DNA of 64,000 nucleotides from CAZJVD01 sp964549505 (GTDB lineage: Bacteria > Bdellovibrionota > UBA1018 > CAZJVD01). Shown here one piece after another: positions 42,071-50,682 of this stretch. Every line of letters begins with the position of its first letter. Position 1 is the stretch's first letter. The notes under the pieces were generated by a model. It was not told the origin of the DNA and did no database searches. It saw only the letters and a program-made list of their open reading frames with translations. Position numbers and translations under genes: made by a program. The stretch spans positions 65,978 through 129,977 of the forward strand of contig CAZJVD010000008.1 in NCBI GenBank assembly GCA_964549505.1, given 5' to 3'.

Positions 42071-43176
42071 GTGGTGCGGGTCACTCGACCAAACCGCTTA
42101 CTGTCGGCATCGCAGGTTACGGCGTCGTTGGACAGCGACGCCATCACTTTATTAAGGAAGACCCGCGTTTAAAGTTAATTGGAATATCGGATCTGCTTTT
42201 TTCGTCGAACACCACGGTCTCGAGCGACGACGGTGTTCCTCGCTACCGCGACTATCGGGATGTACTCAAAGAGAAACCCGATCTCTTCTTTGTCTGTTTA
42301 CCCAATAACGAAGCCCCGCGTGCCACGATCACGGCACTGGAGACGGGCTGTCACGTGTTCTGCGAAAAGCCCCCCGGTCGAACGGTCGGCGATATCCGAG
42401 AAGTCCGGAGCGTCGAAGCCAAACATCCTCGACTGAAACTAAAATACGGTTTCAATCATCGTTACCATGAGTCCGTTCGGGAAGCGCTCAAGCTTGTTCA
42501 GTCTGGGACCCTTGGACGCGTCGTGAACTTGAGGGGAGTCTACGGAAAATCGGCGGTTATCAGCTGGCCACGCCCGCTCGTTTTACCTCCTGGCGATCCG
42601 AACGCCGGAAAGTATTGGCGCACCGATCGCATGATGGCGGGCGGTGGAATTTTACTCGACCAAGGCATCCACATGGTCGACCTCATGCGAGCGTTTGCAG
42701 GTGAGTTCACCAACGTCAAAAGTTTCGTAAAGAACGACTTCTGGAATCACGATGTCGAGGACAACGCTTACGCAATCATGGAAACCAGTGATGGTGTCGT
42801 AGCCATGCTGCATTCGACTGCCACACAGTGGAAACATCGTTTCTCTCTGGAGATTTTTTTATCGGAAGGCGCCGTGATCCTTTCCGGGATTCTTTCCGGG
42901 ACACGATCTTACGGGCAAGAACAGCTCACGGTGCTTTACCGTGAGGACTCCGACGGCGGTAATCCAAAGGAACAAAGCACGACGTATATTCGTGACCCGT
43001 CTTGGAAAGACGAAATCACCGATTTTGTCGATGCGATCGAGCGTGATTTACCGATTCAGGTCGGCTCCAGTCTCGATGCGCTGAAGTCGATGGAACTCGT
43101 CTATCGGATATACCGAGCCGACGATTCGTGGCGCGCGAAGTTTCCGGTGGGAGCCGAGTCCGATGTTCGAAGTTAA
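42067..43176 (+). CDS. Gfo/Idh/MocA-family NAD(P)-dependent oxidoreductase
   Basis: The 369-residue protein begins with GTG 42067, overlapping the SIS stop. The N-terminal Rossmann fold has VGIAGYGVVGQRRHHFI and the CHVFCEKPPGRTVGDI segment with the conserved Glu-Lys-Pro. The family catalytic Lys lies there, and GGGILLDQGIHMVDLMR is the second-domain His motif. Such enzymes oxidise or reduce sugar and cyclitol hydroxyls, including inositol and nucleotide sugars. The end overlaps the cyclase gene by 14 bases. Confidence 0.9.
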   Translation: MSGAGHSTKPLTVGIAGYGVVGQRRHHFIKEDPRLKLIGISDLLFSSNTTVSSDDGVPRYRDYRDVLKEKPDLFFVCLPNNEAPRATITALETGCHVFCEKPPGRTVGDIREVRSVEAKHPRLKLKYGFNHRYHESVREALKLVQSGTLGRVVNLRGVYGKSAVISWPRPLVLPPGDPNAGKYWRTDRMMAGGGILLDQGIHMVDLMRAFAGEFTNVKSFVKNDFWNHDVEDNAYAIMETSDGVVAMLHSTATQWKHRFSLEIFLSEGAVILSGILSGTRSYGQEQLTVLYREDSDGGNPKEQSTTYIRDPSWKDEITDFVDAIERDLPIQVGSSLDALKSMELVYRIYRADDSWRAKFPVGAESDVRS

Positions 43177-44245
43177 GTCGTATCGCGGATCCTATGCCGT
43201 TCAGTCGATCTCGGACATCGCCGAGATAGCTCGATCGCTCGAGTCCGAGCGACGTTCTGTGCATTTGATCATCGACACTCGCGTACAAGAGCTGCACGGG
43301 GCTCTTCTCGAGCCGATTGTACGATTTGCACACTCTGCTCAGACGATCACAGCAACCGAGTCGAACAAGGACTTCGACCAGATGGGCGCGGTCATTGAAC
43401 GTCTCTTAGAGCACGGCGTTCGTCGCGATCATCTCTTACTCGCCGTCGGCGGCGGGATCATCGAAGACATCACATGCTTTGTGGCGTCGGTTCTCTTTCG
43501 CGGTGTCGCATGGGACTTCCTACCGACGACCCTACTCGCACAGGCCGACTCGTGTATTGGCTCTAAAAGCTCGATTAACTTTGGAAAGGCTAAGAATCTC
43601 ATCGGAACATTTTTTCCGCCGCGACGGGTGTGGATGCATGCGCCGTTTCTGAAAACGCTCACAAACGCCGAGATGCTTTCGGGCCTTGGGGAAATTCTCA
43701 AAGTTCATATTCTCGATGGACCTACTTCGTACGATCGTATTGCCGATGTCTACGATCGCTTACTCACCGATCCCGCGAAGCTACAAAATGCCACGATCGA
43801 GTCGCTCAAGATCAAACGTCGCTTTATTGAGACCGACGAATTCGACACGGGCGTACGCAACCTTCTCAACTATGGACATAGCTTTGGTCACGCGATTGAA
43901 GCGGCCACGGATTTCAAGATTCCGCACGGCATCGCGATCACGATCGGGATGGATGTCGCGAACTGGATCGCGCGCGAACGAGGACTTCTCAGTGCAAAGA
44001 CTTACGATCATCTTCACCGCGGCCTCAAAGCGAATTTTGGAGATGCTTCAGGCGTGACGATCCCGCTCGATGCGTTTTTTGCAGCGCTTTCGAAAGACAA
44101 GAAAAACACGTCCCAGTCGCTGCAACTGATTTTACTCCATGAGGCCGACACAGGAGAAGACTGGGCGGCCGAGAAAACCGCGATCGCCCTTGATGATCGT
44201 TTTCGATCCGAATGTGCTGCTTATTTTAAGAAGGAGACAGCGTGA
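43163..44245 (+). CDS. Sugar-phosphate cyclase of the 3-dehydroquinate synthase superfamily
   Basis: The 360-residue protein has the NAD-binding AVGGGIIEDITCFVAS, then FLPTTLLAQADSCIGSKSSI and NFGKAKNLIGTFFPP. Zinc ligands are retained: Glu in GLGEILKVHIL (~177), His in YGHSFGHAIEAAT (~240) and His in IPHGIAITIGM (~255). The loop differs from true dehydroquinate synthase, which has SSVGGKTAVNH-type sequence; INF plus KN-x-IGTF-PP also recalls 2-epi-5-epi-valiolone synthases. It is therefore either a divergent AroB or, more likely given the sugar-gene context, a cyclase for a cyclitol. No other shikimate genes are present. Confidence 0.85.
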   Translation: MFEVKSYRGSYAVQSISDIAEIARSLESERRSVHLIIDTRVQELHGALLEPIVRFAHSAQTITATESNKDFDQMGAVIERLLEHGVRRDHLLLAVGGGIIEDITCFVASVLFRGVAWDFLPTTLLAQADSCIGSKSSINFGKAKNLIGTFFPPRRVWMHAPFLKTLTNAEMLSGLGEILKVHILDGPTSYDRIADVYDRLLTDPAKLQNATIESLKIKRRFIETDEFDTGVRNLLNYGHSFGHAIEAATDFKIPHGIAITIGMDVANWIARERGLLSAKTYDHLHRGLKANFGDASGVTIPLDAFFAALSKDKKNTSQSLQLILLHEADTGEDWAAEKTAIALDDRFRSECAAYFKKETA

Positions 44246-44290
44246 GTGCTCGGTCCCGAGGTAGCGGGCAACATCGGGCCACGTCGGGAA

Positions 44291-45052
44291 CTACCCCATC
44301 CACATTCCGCCGTTCACTTCGAGTGTCTCACCGACGATATAGCTCGCTTGCGCCGAAGCTAAGAACAACACAGCGCTAGCAACTTCATCGGGCGTACCTT
44401 CGCGACGAATCGGAATGCTTTCTAAAAGTTTCAGGCGAAGCTCAGCGGGCGTAAACCGATCGTGCAACGGCGTCGTGATCACTCCTGGCGAGACAGCATT
44501 GACGCCGATACCAAACCCAACCAATTCTTTTGCGAGACTCTTCGTAAGCGCCGACAGCCCACCCTTTGAAGCAGCGTAGTGCCCCACTCCCCCACCACCG
44601 CCCATACGCGCTGCAATCGATGTCACGTTGACAATACGTCCGGACTGCTGACTCTTCATGACGGGAATCACAGCCTGCGAACAGAGAAACGCGCCTTTAA
44701 GATTCGTGTCCAAACACGCATCCCAGAGCACTTCGCTCATGGTTTCGAGCGGACGGCGTTCCACGATCGACCCAGCATTATTGACCAGAACATCGACGCG
44801 TTTGGATGTGCTTAGGATTTTTTCAAACATTGCACGCACCTGCACGGCCTGTGCGACGTCGGCTTGCACTGTTGCGGACTTCCCACCAGACTTGATCATC
44901 TCGATCGAAAGTGCGTTCGCGGCTTCTGCGTTCTGATGGTAGTGGACCCATACAAAAGCGCCGCTGCTCGCGAAACTGCGGGCCACGGCCGCACCAATAC
45001 CGCTGCTCGCACCCGTTACAACGACGACTTTGTCATCAAATCGAATATCCAT
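44291..45052 (-). CDS. Short-chain dehydrogenase/reductase (FabG-like)
   Basis: The 253-residue SDR has the cofactor motif VTGASSGIGAAVARSFA, NNAG at VLVNNAGSI, catalytic Ser in VNVTSIAARM and the YAASKGG Tyr-x-x-x-Lys pair. The C-terminal IVGETLEVNGGMWMG is typical. The ATG overlaps the GMC oxidoreductase stop by one base (TAATG), so the two form a minus-strand operon convergent with the cyclase operon. The substrate may be the same cyclitol or sugar, but a steroid or other alcohol linked to the GMC enzyme is equally possible. Confidence 0.92.
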   Translation of the reverse strand: MDIRFDDKVVVVTGASSGIGAAVARSFASSGAFVWVHYHQNAEAANALSIEMIKSGGKSATVQADVAQAVQVRAMFEKILSTSKRVDVLVNNAGSIVERRPLETMSEVLWDACLDTNLKGAFLCSQAVIPVMKSQQSGRIVNVTSIAARMGGGGGVGHYAASKGGLSALTKSLAKELVGFGIGVNAVSPGVITTPLHDRFTPAELRLKLLESIPIRREGTPDEVASAVLFLASAQASYIVGETLEVNGGMWMG

Positions 45053-46905
45053 TAGAACGACAACCTTGGTTTCCCACGAAGACCGAAGTTACAGCCATCC
45101 CGCGGAAGCGGCGGCATGATCGGCGTGGGTGGAGCACGATCGCTAGCAAAATGAGCGAGATTCCGTTCAGCTAAAGCGGTGATGGTCGCAAGTGGAGGCG
45201 CCCCCAAGGATCGCGGAATCATGGCGGCATCGACGACATAGAGACCCGGATAAACGCCACCGTTTGGATCAAACACCTGGCCGCGATGATTGACCACACC
45301 GCGACTCACATCCGATCCCATCGGCGCGCCACCGAGAGGATGCGTGGTCTGAAGCTTACCTCTGAAAAGTGTAGTACGCGGATTGGGGACATACACGCCG
45401 CCCATTCGTGCAGCGTATTCCTGCATTTTCTGTTCAATGTACTCGAACGACCGCTCACGATCGATATCGGGCCACTCAACGTACATCCCTCCATCACCCA
45501 AAACATACCGACCACCCGACGAATCGTGTCCACACGCTAGCAGCAACATCGAGTGCGCGAGCGCACCCTTCGCCCCTGGGTAAGATGCGATCAGATCGGC
45601 ACCCGCTCGTTCCATACCGTCCCAATCGGCGGTCATCACTGTCGGGAGCCCGAATGCTGCCGCAAGCGCGCGAGCCGCAGTCGGAGCAAGCGCCGTAGGA
45701 ATAGATCCGTCCAGCAACACAAACTGTTCCTCGATGGGAGAACCGGGTTCACCGTACTGCGCGTAAGCCGTGATCGTGGGGCCAACTGGCCGCGACGGCG
45801 GCGCGAGAGACGAAGACGCTTCGGCCGCAGCGACGTTTGTAAAAGTACCGCTGTTGTAGACAAACCCCAGCTTGTCGCCATTGGCTGAAACACCTGACCC
45901 GATACGATCTGAAAGCTCCAAACCATTTTCGCGCGACTCGAGCAGAATCCTTGTCGTCCCAGCCGAACCGGCTCCGAGAAACACATGGTCAGCTGTCACG
46001 ACCTTTTGTGTGTAGTACAGAAAACTTGAACGATCGTAGACTTTCAGATGAACACGCCACGGTGCCTTTGCGGTACGCCCGACATACTCAACGAACGCTA
46101 CTTCTACGCGTGTGTAGACTTCTGCTCCCATGTCTTTGGCGCACGGAAGATAGTTTGTCGTCGTAGAATTTTTAGCTCCGACATTGCATCCACCACAACA
46201 GTTCCCGCAGTTCGTACACGCATGCTGCTGAACGCCGAAGCGCATAAACCCCTCGGTATGATTGATATTGAGCGTGAGTTCGCCTTGAGGGAGACCCGGT
46301 TCGACGTTTGCCAGATGCGCTGCTGTCTTTGGAAGCGATCGTGTGTTCTCACCCAATGTCGGGCGCAGCATCGACTCCGCACGATCAAAGTACTCACTGA
46401 GCTGTCCGGATTGAAAGTCGCGACGTATTTCCTCAGGCCATTCGGGTTGCCGCCACACGATTTCGGCAGGCCTCATGGTGATGGCCGCATTCAAAAGAGA
46501 TGTTCCGCCGAGACCACTTGCGCCTATGACATCAAGGTCTGCTTTAAACGGAGCTTTCGTCGCATCCAAGAATCCGAGAGGGTTGATACGCGATCGCATG
46601 TCCAAAGCAAGATCGGCAAGACTTTCGGGGAACTCTCCCGGAAGAATCTCACGACCGCGTTCAAACACGGCAACACCCTCACGAAGAATCTCGGTCGCAC
46701 TCATGCCTTCGGTCACCCGCAATGCTGCGACGCTGGCTCCGTAGCCCGATCCGACGACAATCGTACCGTAATGCGACCGCATACGATCCAAGGGATCCGA
46801 CAAAACGCGATGACCGGACCAGTGCAGAGGCGGAGGGTCCGCAAGTGAAGAAAACGAAAGAAAAATGAGACTGAGAAAACTCCACCCAAACCGGAAAGTG
46901 ACCAC
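45052..46905 (-). CDS. Exported GMC-family FAD oxidoreductase, cholesterol-oxidase-like
   Basis: The 617-residue protein has an N-terminal signal peptide (FGWSFLSLIFLSFSSLADPP) followed by the FAD motif TIVVGSGYGASVAALRVTEG and GASGLGGTSLLNAAI. A Cys-rich loop, ACTNCGNCCGGCNVGAKNST, is the form found in cholesterol-oxidase-like GMC enzymes. The C-terminal NHRGQVFDPNGGVYPGLYV and AAMIPRSLGAPPLATITALAE complete the FAD domain. An exported flavoenzyme without a twin-Arg motif is noteworthy; anchoring or co-translocation is unclear. It is the first gene of an operon with the SDR. The substrate is an alcohol, possibly sterol-like. Confidence 0.88.
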   Translation of the reverse strand: MVTFRFGWSFLSLIFLSFSSLADPPPLHWSGHRVLSDPLDRMRSHYGTIVVGSGYGASVAALRVTEGMSATEILREGVAVFERGREILPGEFPESLADLALDMRSRINPLGFLDATKAPFKADLDVIGASGLGGTSLLNAAITMRPAEIVWRQPEWPEEIRRDFQSGQLSEYFDRAESMLRPTLGENTRSLPKTAAHLANVEPGLPQGELTLNINHTEGFMRFGVQQHACTNCGNCCGGCNVGAKNSTTTNYLPCAKDMGAEVYTRVEVAFVEYVGRTAKAPWRVHLKVYDRSSFLYYTQKVVTADHVFLGAGSAGTTRILLESRENGLELSDRIGSGVSANGDKLGFVYNSGTFTNVAAAEASSSLAPPSRPVGPTITAYAQYGEPGSPIEEQFVLLDGSIPTALAPTAARALAAAFGLPTVMTADWDGMERAGADLIASYPGAKGALAHSMLLLACGHDSSGGRYVLGDGGMYVEWPDIDRERSFEYIEQKMQEYAARMGGVYVPNPRTTLFRGKLQTTHPLGGAPMGSDVSRGVVNHRGQVFDPNGGVYPGLYVVDAAMIPRSLGAPPLATITALAERNLAHFASDRAPPTPIMPPLPRDGCNFGLRGKPRLSF

Positions 46906-46940
46906 GGCGTGTTGTTAACACGAACCCCCGTGGTCGAGAA

Positions 46941-47228
46941 CTAGGACTTCTTGGGAGCGAGCTCGCGAGGACATTCGCCTGAAGAATGCCCGCAACAGGA
47001 GAAACAAGCTCCAAACCCCCGCCGTTTCATCGCCACGAAAGGCGCCAAGAGCGCGACGATAGCGATCAGAGCGACGAGCGTCTGCCAGAACTTAATGGCT
47101 TTGAGCCGCGTGAACGCGACCAATACGTGGTTCCACGCAAGCGTGACCAAGCCTGAAGTCGTGAGCAACCAAACTGCGGTTGCACCCAACCACCAACACC
47201 CTCCACCATGAGAACAATCGTGATTCAT
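46941..47228 (-). CDS. Small Cys/His-rich membrane protein
   Basis: The 95-residue protein has a metal-site-like N-terminus (NHDCSHGGGCWW), two hydrophobic segments (TAVWLLTTSGLVTLAW and TLVALIAIVALLAPFVA) and a C-terminal FSCCGHSSGEC cluster. It looks like a small inner-membrane metal-binding protein; I know no family. TAAACT lies 7 bases before ATG 47228 as a possible leaderless -10 box. Coding status is supported by amino-acid composition only. Confidence 0.6.
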   Translation of the reverse strand: MNHDCSHGGGCWWLGATAVWLLTTSGLVTLAWNHVLVAFTRLKAIKFWQTLVALIAIVALLAPFVAMKRRGFGACFSCCGHSSGECPRELAPKKS

Positions 47229-47384
47229 ATCAAAGAGTTTAACATCGAAACGAGATGGGGGTTACCGATCATACGAATAGGCAGAATAGGCGACCGGGCC
47301 ACCGGACCAGTTCGCCGACCGGTGTTCCCGGTGTCCATTGACGCATATAATCAATTATGCTACCCCCTAGCCTGAGGCTTGTGC

Positions 47385-48335
47385 ATGAACACTTCGTACG
47401 TTCTGGTTCTCTTTTTAGTCGCGGGAACCTACATGGGTTTAGCTTCGTCCTCACCTTGGGCTTCCTCTTCGGCTTTACCAGGCGACGACCGATCGGCGAT
47501 CAGAGATTCGGACCTGGAAAGACAGTTCGATCGGACTCCACCCCAACAGATGGCTGGCGGGACTGCTAACGACTTGAACAAATGTCATCGCGCTCTCGCA
47601 GCTGCTGGGTACTCGCGTTTGCTTGTGGGTTTGGAACGCGACAAGGGTGATTCTCGGCGGTACTCCGCTACTTTGCACTACGAAATACGTCTACCCTGGA
47701 ACTCTCGGCGACTGATTCGCGTCAAGGTGAAGGGTCAGGTACTTCCGCCGCAACAGAAGCACTTCAGTATCGACAGCATTGAGAGAAGAGACTACGGCGT
47801 TGTTGGGAAAGCTTTTGATCCGGATTCCTTTGACCGCGACCTCGCCGTAACTCAGAAAGACAGAGAAGCCTTCCAAGACCATGTTTCCGTAGTGGCGACA
47901 GAGTTGTTTGTTATTTACGGAGAGACCCCCGGGTTTAAAACGCTGAGAGTTATTGAGGATCCAGTACCCTATATTCAGATCATTTTTGAACTGGGCAGCC
48001 AAGAAGAGACGCTTCTATCCAGCGACTTTAAGGGAGTGCGCGTAGTCGCCACTTCGGAAGACTCGGCGTCACCGTCTTTTGCTTACAACAAACTGGGCGG
48101 CACACTGAGAGGGTCGATCGACTACCTAAAGACTCTTCCTGACAGGGACTCGCGACTAAGGAAATGGGGCAACAGGTATTTCCTAAAAGTAACCGTGAGC
48201 GATCCCTCGATCGCGTCTGAGTACCGCCTTAAGAGAAAGGAAGATGGCACCTTTCGGGCGTTTTGGTCGCTTCGAATGATCGATGAGTATTCCCGAAATC
48301 ACGGCATCTTGCGTATTGAACCGGTTGAGAACTGA
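47385..48335 (+). CDS. Exported hypothetical protein
   Basis: With ATG 47385 the protein has 316 residues and a signal peptide (MNTSYVLVLFLVAGTYMGLA). The mature part is charged, without membrane segments; one region (LHYEIRLPWNSRRLIRVKV) suggests beta strands. No family is recognised. A TGAGG sequence lies 8-12 bases upstream. The following gene also encodes an exported orphan, and both precede the AbiE island. Confidence 0.75.
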   Translation: MNTSYVLVLFLVAGTYMGLASSSPWASSSALPGDDRSAIRDSDLERQFDRTPPQQMAGGTANDLNKCHRALAAAGYSRLLVGLERDKGDSRRYSATLHYEIRLPWNSRRLIRVKVKGQVLPPQQKHFSIDSIERRDYGVVGKAFDPDSFDRDLAVTQKDREAFQDHVSVVATELFVIYGETPGFKTLRVIEDPVPYIQIIFELGSQEETLLSSDFKGVRVVATSEDSASPSFAYNKLGGTLRGSIDYLKTLPDRDSRLRKWGNRYFLKVTVSDPSIASEYRLKRKEDGTFRAFWSLRMIDEYSRNHGILRIEPVEN

Positions 48336-48519
48336 GGTCGTCTGGAGTGCAAACGGTTCGCAAGAACGGTCGTCACCTTCTGCTGCTCGTTCTGCTACCT
48401 GCGGTAAGATCGAAGCGAGCAGCACTTCCTCCAAGCACCTCCGCCGGACCATGTGGTTTTTTACATGGTGTCTCGAAACAGATGCTTCACGCTCGCATTT
48501 ATGATACATAGCGTTGTAC

Positions 48520-49089
48520 ATGAACGATCGGATTTCATCTCTAAAAGCCCTGGCTTCGGCTTGCGCCGTGCTGCTTCTTCCTTGGACCGTCCTGGCCGGG
48601 GAACGCATCCTACCGAAAACTGTTCAAGAACTCGTTAGCTATCTGACATCCAATCAATGGCTCATTGTCGACACCCTTGTCGGGATACCAGAAAGAAAAA
48701 GGTTCACGTCGACTGAACTGGCAAAGAGTGTCCTGGTCGAACAACGAGAGATTCCAAGATATCTCGAGCAGCTATCCCTAAAAGGCCATCAATGTAAATG
48801 GAATGGGATTCAGCTTCCGAGTCACGGCCCTTCTGCCGGAGGACCCGTGACCACGGTGATCTATGGGTTCAAAGAATCTGAAGAATCTATAGAGCACCGG
48901 GACCTCCTGTATATTTTTTTTGAGCATATCGACCCCAAACGTAGCCGTCGAAACCCAGGAAGCGCATCAGTTCAGCCATATCTGATGATCAGGGGCGTCC
49001 GGATTTCGGCTTGCGACGGCGGCCTATCGACTTCAGGGAACGCTCCCGCACCGGATTCTGAACAAAGCCCAGCGTCACCGCTCGACTGA
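48520..49089 (+). CDS. Exported hypothetical protein
   Basis: ATG 48520 gives 189 residues with signal peptide (SLKALASACAVLLLPWTVLA). The remainder is soluble, ends in a Pro/Ser/Ala-rich tail, and contains two Cys (HQCKWNG, SACDGG). No family is recognised. It is separated from AbiEi by about 215 bases that contain no other gene. Confidence 0.7.
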   Translation: MNDRISSLKALASACAVLLLPWTVLAGERILPKTVQELVSYLTSNQWLIVDTLVGIPERKRFTSTELAKSVLVEQREIPRYLEQLSLKGHQCKWNGIQLPSHGPSAGGPVTTVIYGFKESEESIEHRDLLYIFFEHIDPKRSRRNPGSASVQPYLMIRGVRISACDGGLSTSGNAPAPDSEQSPASPLD

Positions 49090-49269
49090 GAATCCAGACG
49101 CGCTGAAGACTTCTGAATAATTGTTGATAATTTTGGTTACATTACCTGCCTTGGAAGAACGGGTAAGATCTTTAGAGAGCAAATAAACGCCTCGCAAGTC
49201 CCCCACGAGGTCGCGCCCGGACGTTCGTTTTTGAGCAAACTAGACTCAAACTAGCATCTGTTAAATATT

Positions 49270-49294
49270 TACCACATTTAAATGCAATGTGGTA
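49270..49294 (+). promoter_or_regulatory. Inverted-repeat operator upstream of abiEi
   Basis: TACCACATT (49270-49278) and AATGTGGTA (49286-49294) form a perfect 9-bp inverted repeat with a 7-base spacer. The right arm overlaps a possible ATG (49287) and TATGTT (49293-49298), a -10-like box 6 bases before the better ATG at 49305. AbiEi antitoxins are known to bind inverted repeats in their own promoter. Confidence 0.7.
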
Positions 49295-49304
49295 TGTTTT
49301 TAAC

Positions 49305-49922
49305 ATGCCACCCAAACGTCAAAAACCGCAAAGGCCCCTGTCATCTAATGCCGAGAACGCCATTCGCAAGGCGCTCGACCGACAGGGCCCGATGAGTTAC
49401 TCGGAGCTTTTAAAGTGCGGCGCAAGCGGCGAAAAATTGAAGCGCATGAGTATAGCAGGACTAATTGTCTCGCTCGGAAACGGCATCTACGCACCACCAC
49501 GTCTTGATCCATTTGTGGCGGCGGTACTAGCAACCGCCAAATACTATCCGAAAGCTGTCATCTCGGGACTCACGGCCCTACAGATCCATGACCTCAGTCA
49601 AGAGTATGTGACCAAGATCGACGTCGACATCCCAAGAGAAACGAGCATACGTAACCGCATGCTGGATGTTCACCGGATCCCCCAAAGAAGGCTGCTTGGC
49701 ATCATCACCATGCCCTATCACGGCAAGAAAATCCGTATCTATGACCGTGAGCGCGCGCTGTGTGACGCTTATCGCATGTCACCCGCAACCTCTCTGTTCT
49801 TTAAGGCGCTCAAACGATATGTTGCCGGCGGTAAAATTCGATCTGACATGATTGCACGATACGACAAGGTATTAGGAACTGCCGTTCTCATGCACCTGCA
49901 ACAAGAGTTAGCCCATGGGTAA
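49305..49922 (+). CDS. AbiEi-type antitoxin and transcriptional autorepressor
   Basis: The 205-residue protein has an N-terminal winged-helix region (SSNAENAIRKALDRQGPMSY then LKRMSIAGLIVSLGNGIYAP) and the AbiEi C-terminal domain (AVISGLTALQIHDLSQEYV, IRIYDRERALCDAYR). In type IV AbiE systems it opposes the nucleotidyltransferase toxin and represses the operon. Start ATG 49305 was preferred over ATG 49287 since the latter lies in the operator. It overlaps abiEii by 8 bases. Confidence 0.9.
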   Translation: MPPKRQKPQRPLSSNAENAIRKALDRQGPMSYSELLKCGASGEKLKRMSIAGLIVSLGNGIYAPPRLDPFVAAVLATAKYYPKAVISGLTALQIHDLSQEYVTKIDVDIPRETSIRNRMLDVHRIPQRRLLGIITMPYHGKKIRIYDRERALCDAYRMSPATSLFFKALKRYVAGGKIRSDMIARYDKVLGTAVLMHLQQELAHG

Positions 49923-50682
49923 ACCAAGAACCATTCTCGCGCAGGCACGCGGCTGGGCTACACAACGAAAGCTTTTTGGTCCGCAAGCTTTTCTTCGATA
50001 CGTCATCCTGAGTTTTCTTGAGAACCTCAACCAAACAAGTAAGGACTTTGTCTTTAAGGGAGGAAATCTTCTCTGGGTGTATATTGCGACCCCTCGATCC
50101 ACAATTGACCTGGACCTTGCCACTCGAACTGAAACGTCGCATTCGCGAGTACGCGCCGCGCTCGAAAAAGCCTGCGATAGAGCAACCGGTATTACGTATT
50201 CTATACGAGCGTTTAAGCCCATTGTGCAGGAGGGTAAAGCAGCTGCCGCCGTTACGATCGGCTACACAACCGATCAGGGCGCTAGCAATCAGTTCGAAAT
50301 CGATATTGTGTATTCGCTCGATAGCGACAGCCACGAAATTGAGTCGCCGATACACACAGAGATCATGATCAGGTCGGCAACCATTGAGAATATTATCTGC
50401 GATAAGTTAGCTGCCTGCCATCGTTTCGGAGCCGGCAATACACGAATGAAGGACTACGACGACCTGTGGAGACTCAGTCAGAGTGATGCGCCACTCAACA
50501 GCAAACAGTTCTCCGTACTTCTGAAAAAGCGGCAACTGAACGCTATGCTGGACCGCAAGTGGATCAATCCTGATCTCGAGCGGGCTTGGGATGAGCATCG
50601 GAAACGGTATCCAGACTTACCCAAGGACTTGAGTAAGCTCTTTAGCGAAACAAATAGTTGGCTCGCGGGACTTGTAACATGA
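49915..50682 (+). CDS. AbiEii-type nucleotidyltransferase toxin
   Basis: The 255-residue protein shows the AbiEii motifs in order: FKGGNLLWVY (G-G-x-x-L), STIDLDLAT (D-x-D metal site), an acidic NQFEIDIVY strand, IICDKLAACHRFGAGN (Lys-containing motif III) and RMKDYDDLWRL (motif IV). Such toxins transfer nucleotides to tRNA acceptor ends or related targets and give phage resistance by abortive infection. All residues needed appear present, so the pair is probably functional. Its TGA overlaps the ATG of the M48-toxin gene, an unusual extension of an AbiE operon. Confidence 0.9.
   Translation: MGKPRTILAQARGWATQRKLFGPQAFLRYVILSFLENLNQTSKDFVFKGGNLLWVYIATPRSTIDLDLATRTETSHSRVRAALEKACDRATGITYSIRAFKPIVQEGKAAAAVTIGYTTDQGASNQFEIDIVYSLDSDSHEIESPIHTEIMIRSATIENIICDKLAACHRFGAGNTRMKDYDDLWRLSQSDAPLNSKQFSVLLKKRQLNAMLDRKWINPDLERAWDEHRKRYPDLPKDLSKLFSETNSWLAGLVT

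Noticed and set aside
44243..44380. Short frame starting GTGA at the end of the cyclase gene
   Set aside because: It looks like a coupled gene at first but runs antisense into the SDR gene and stops after ~46 codons without a recognisable protein.
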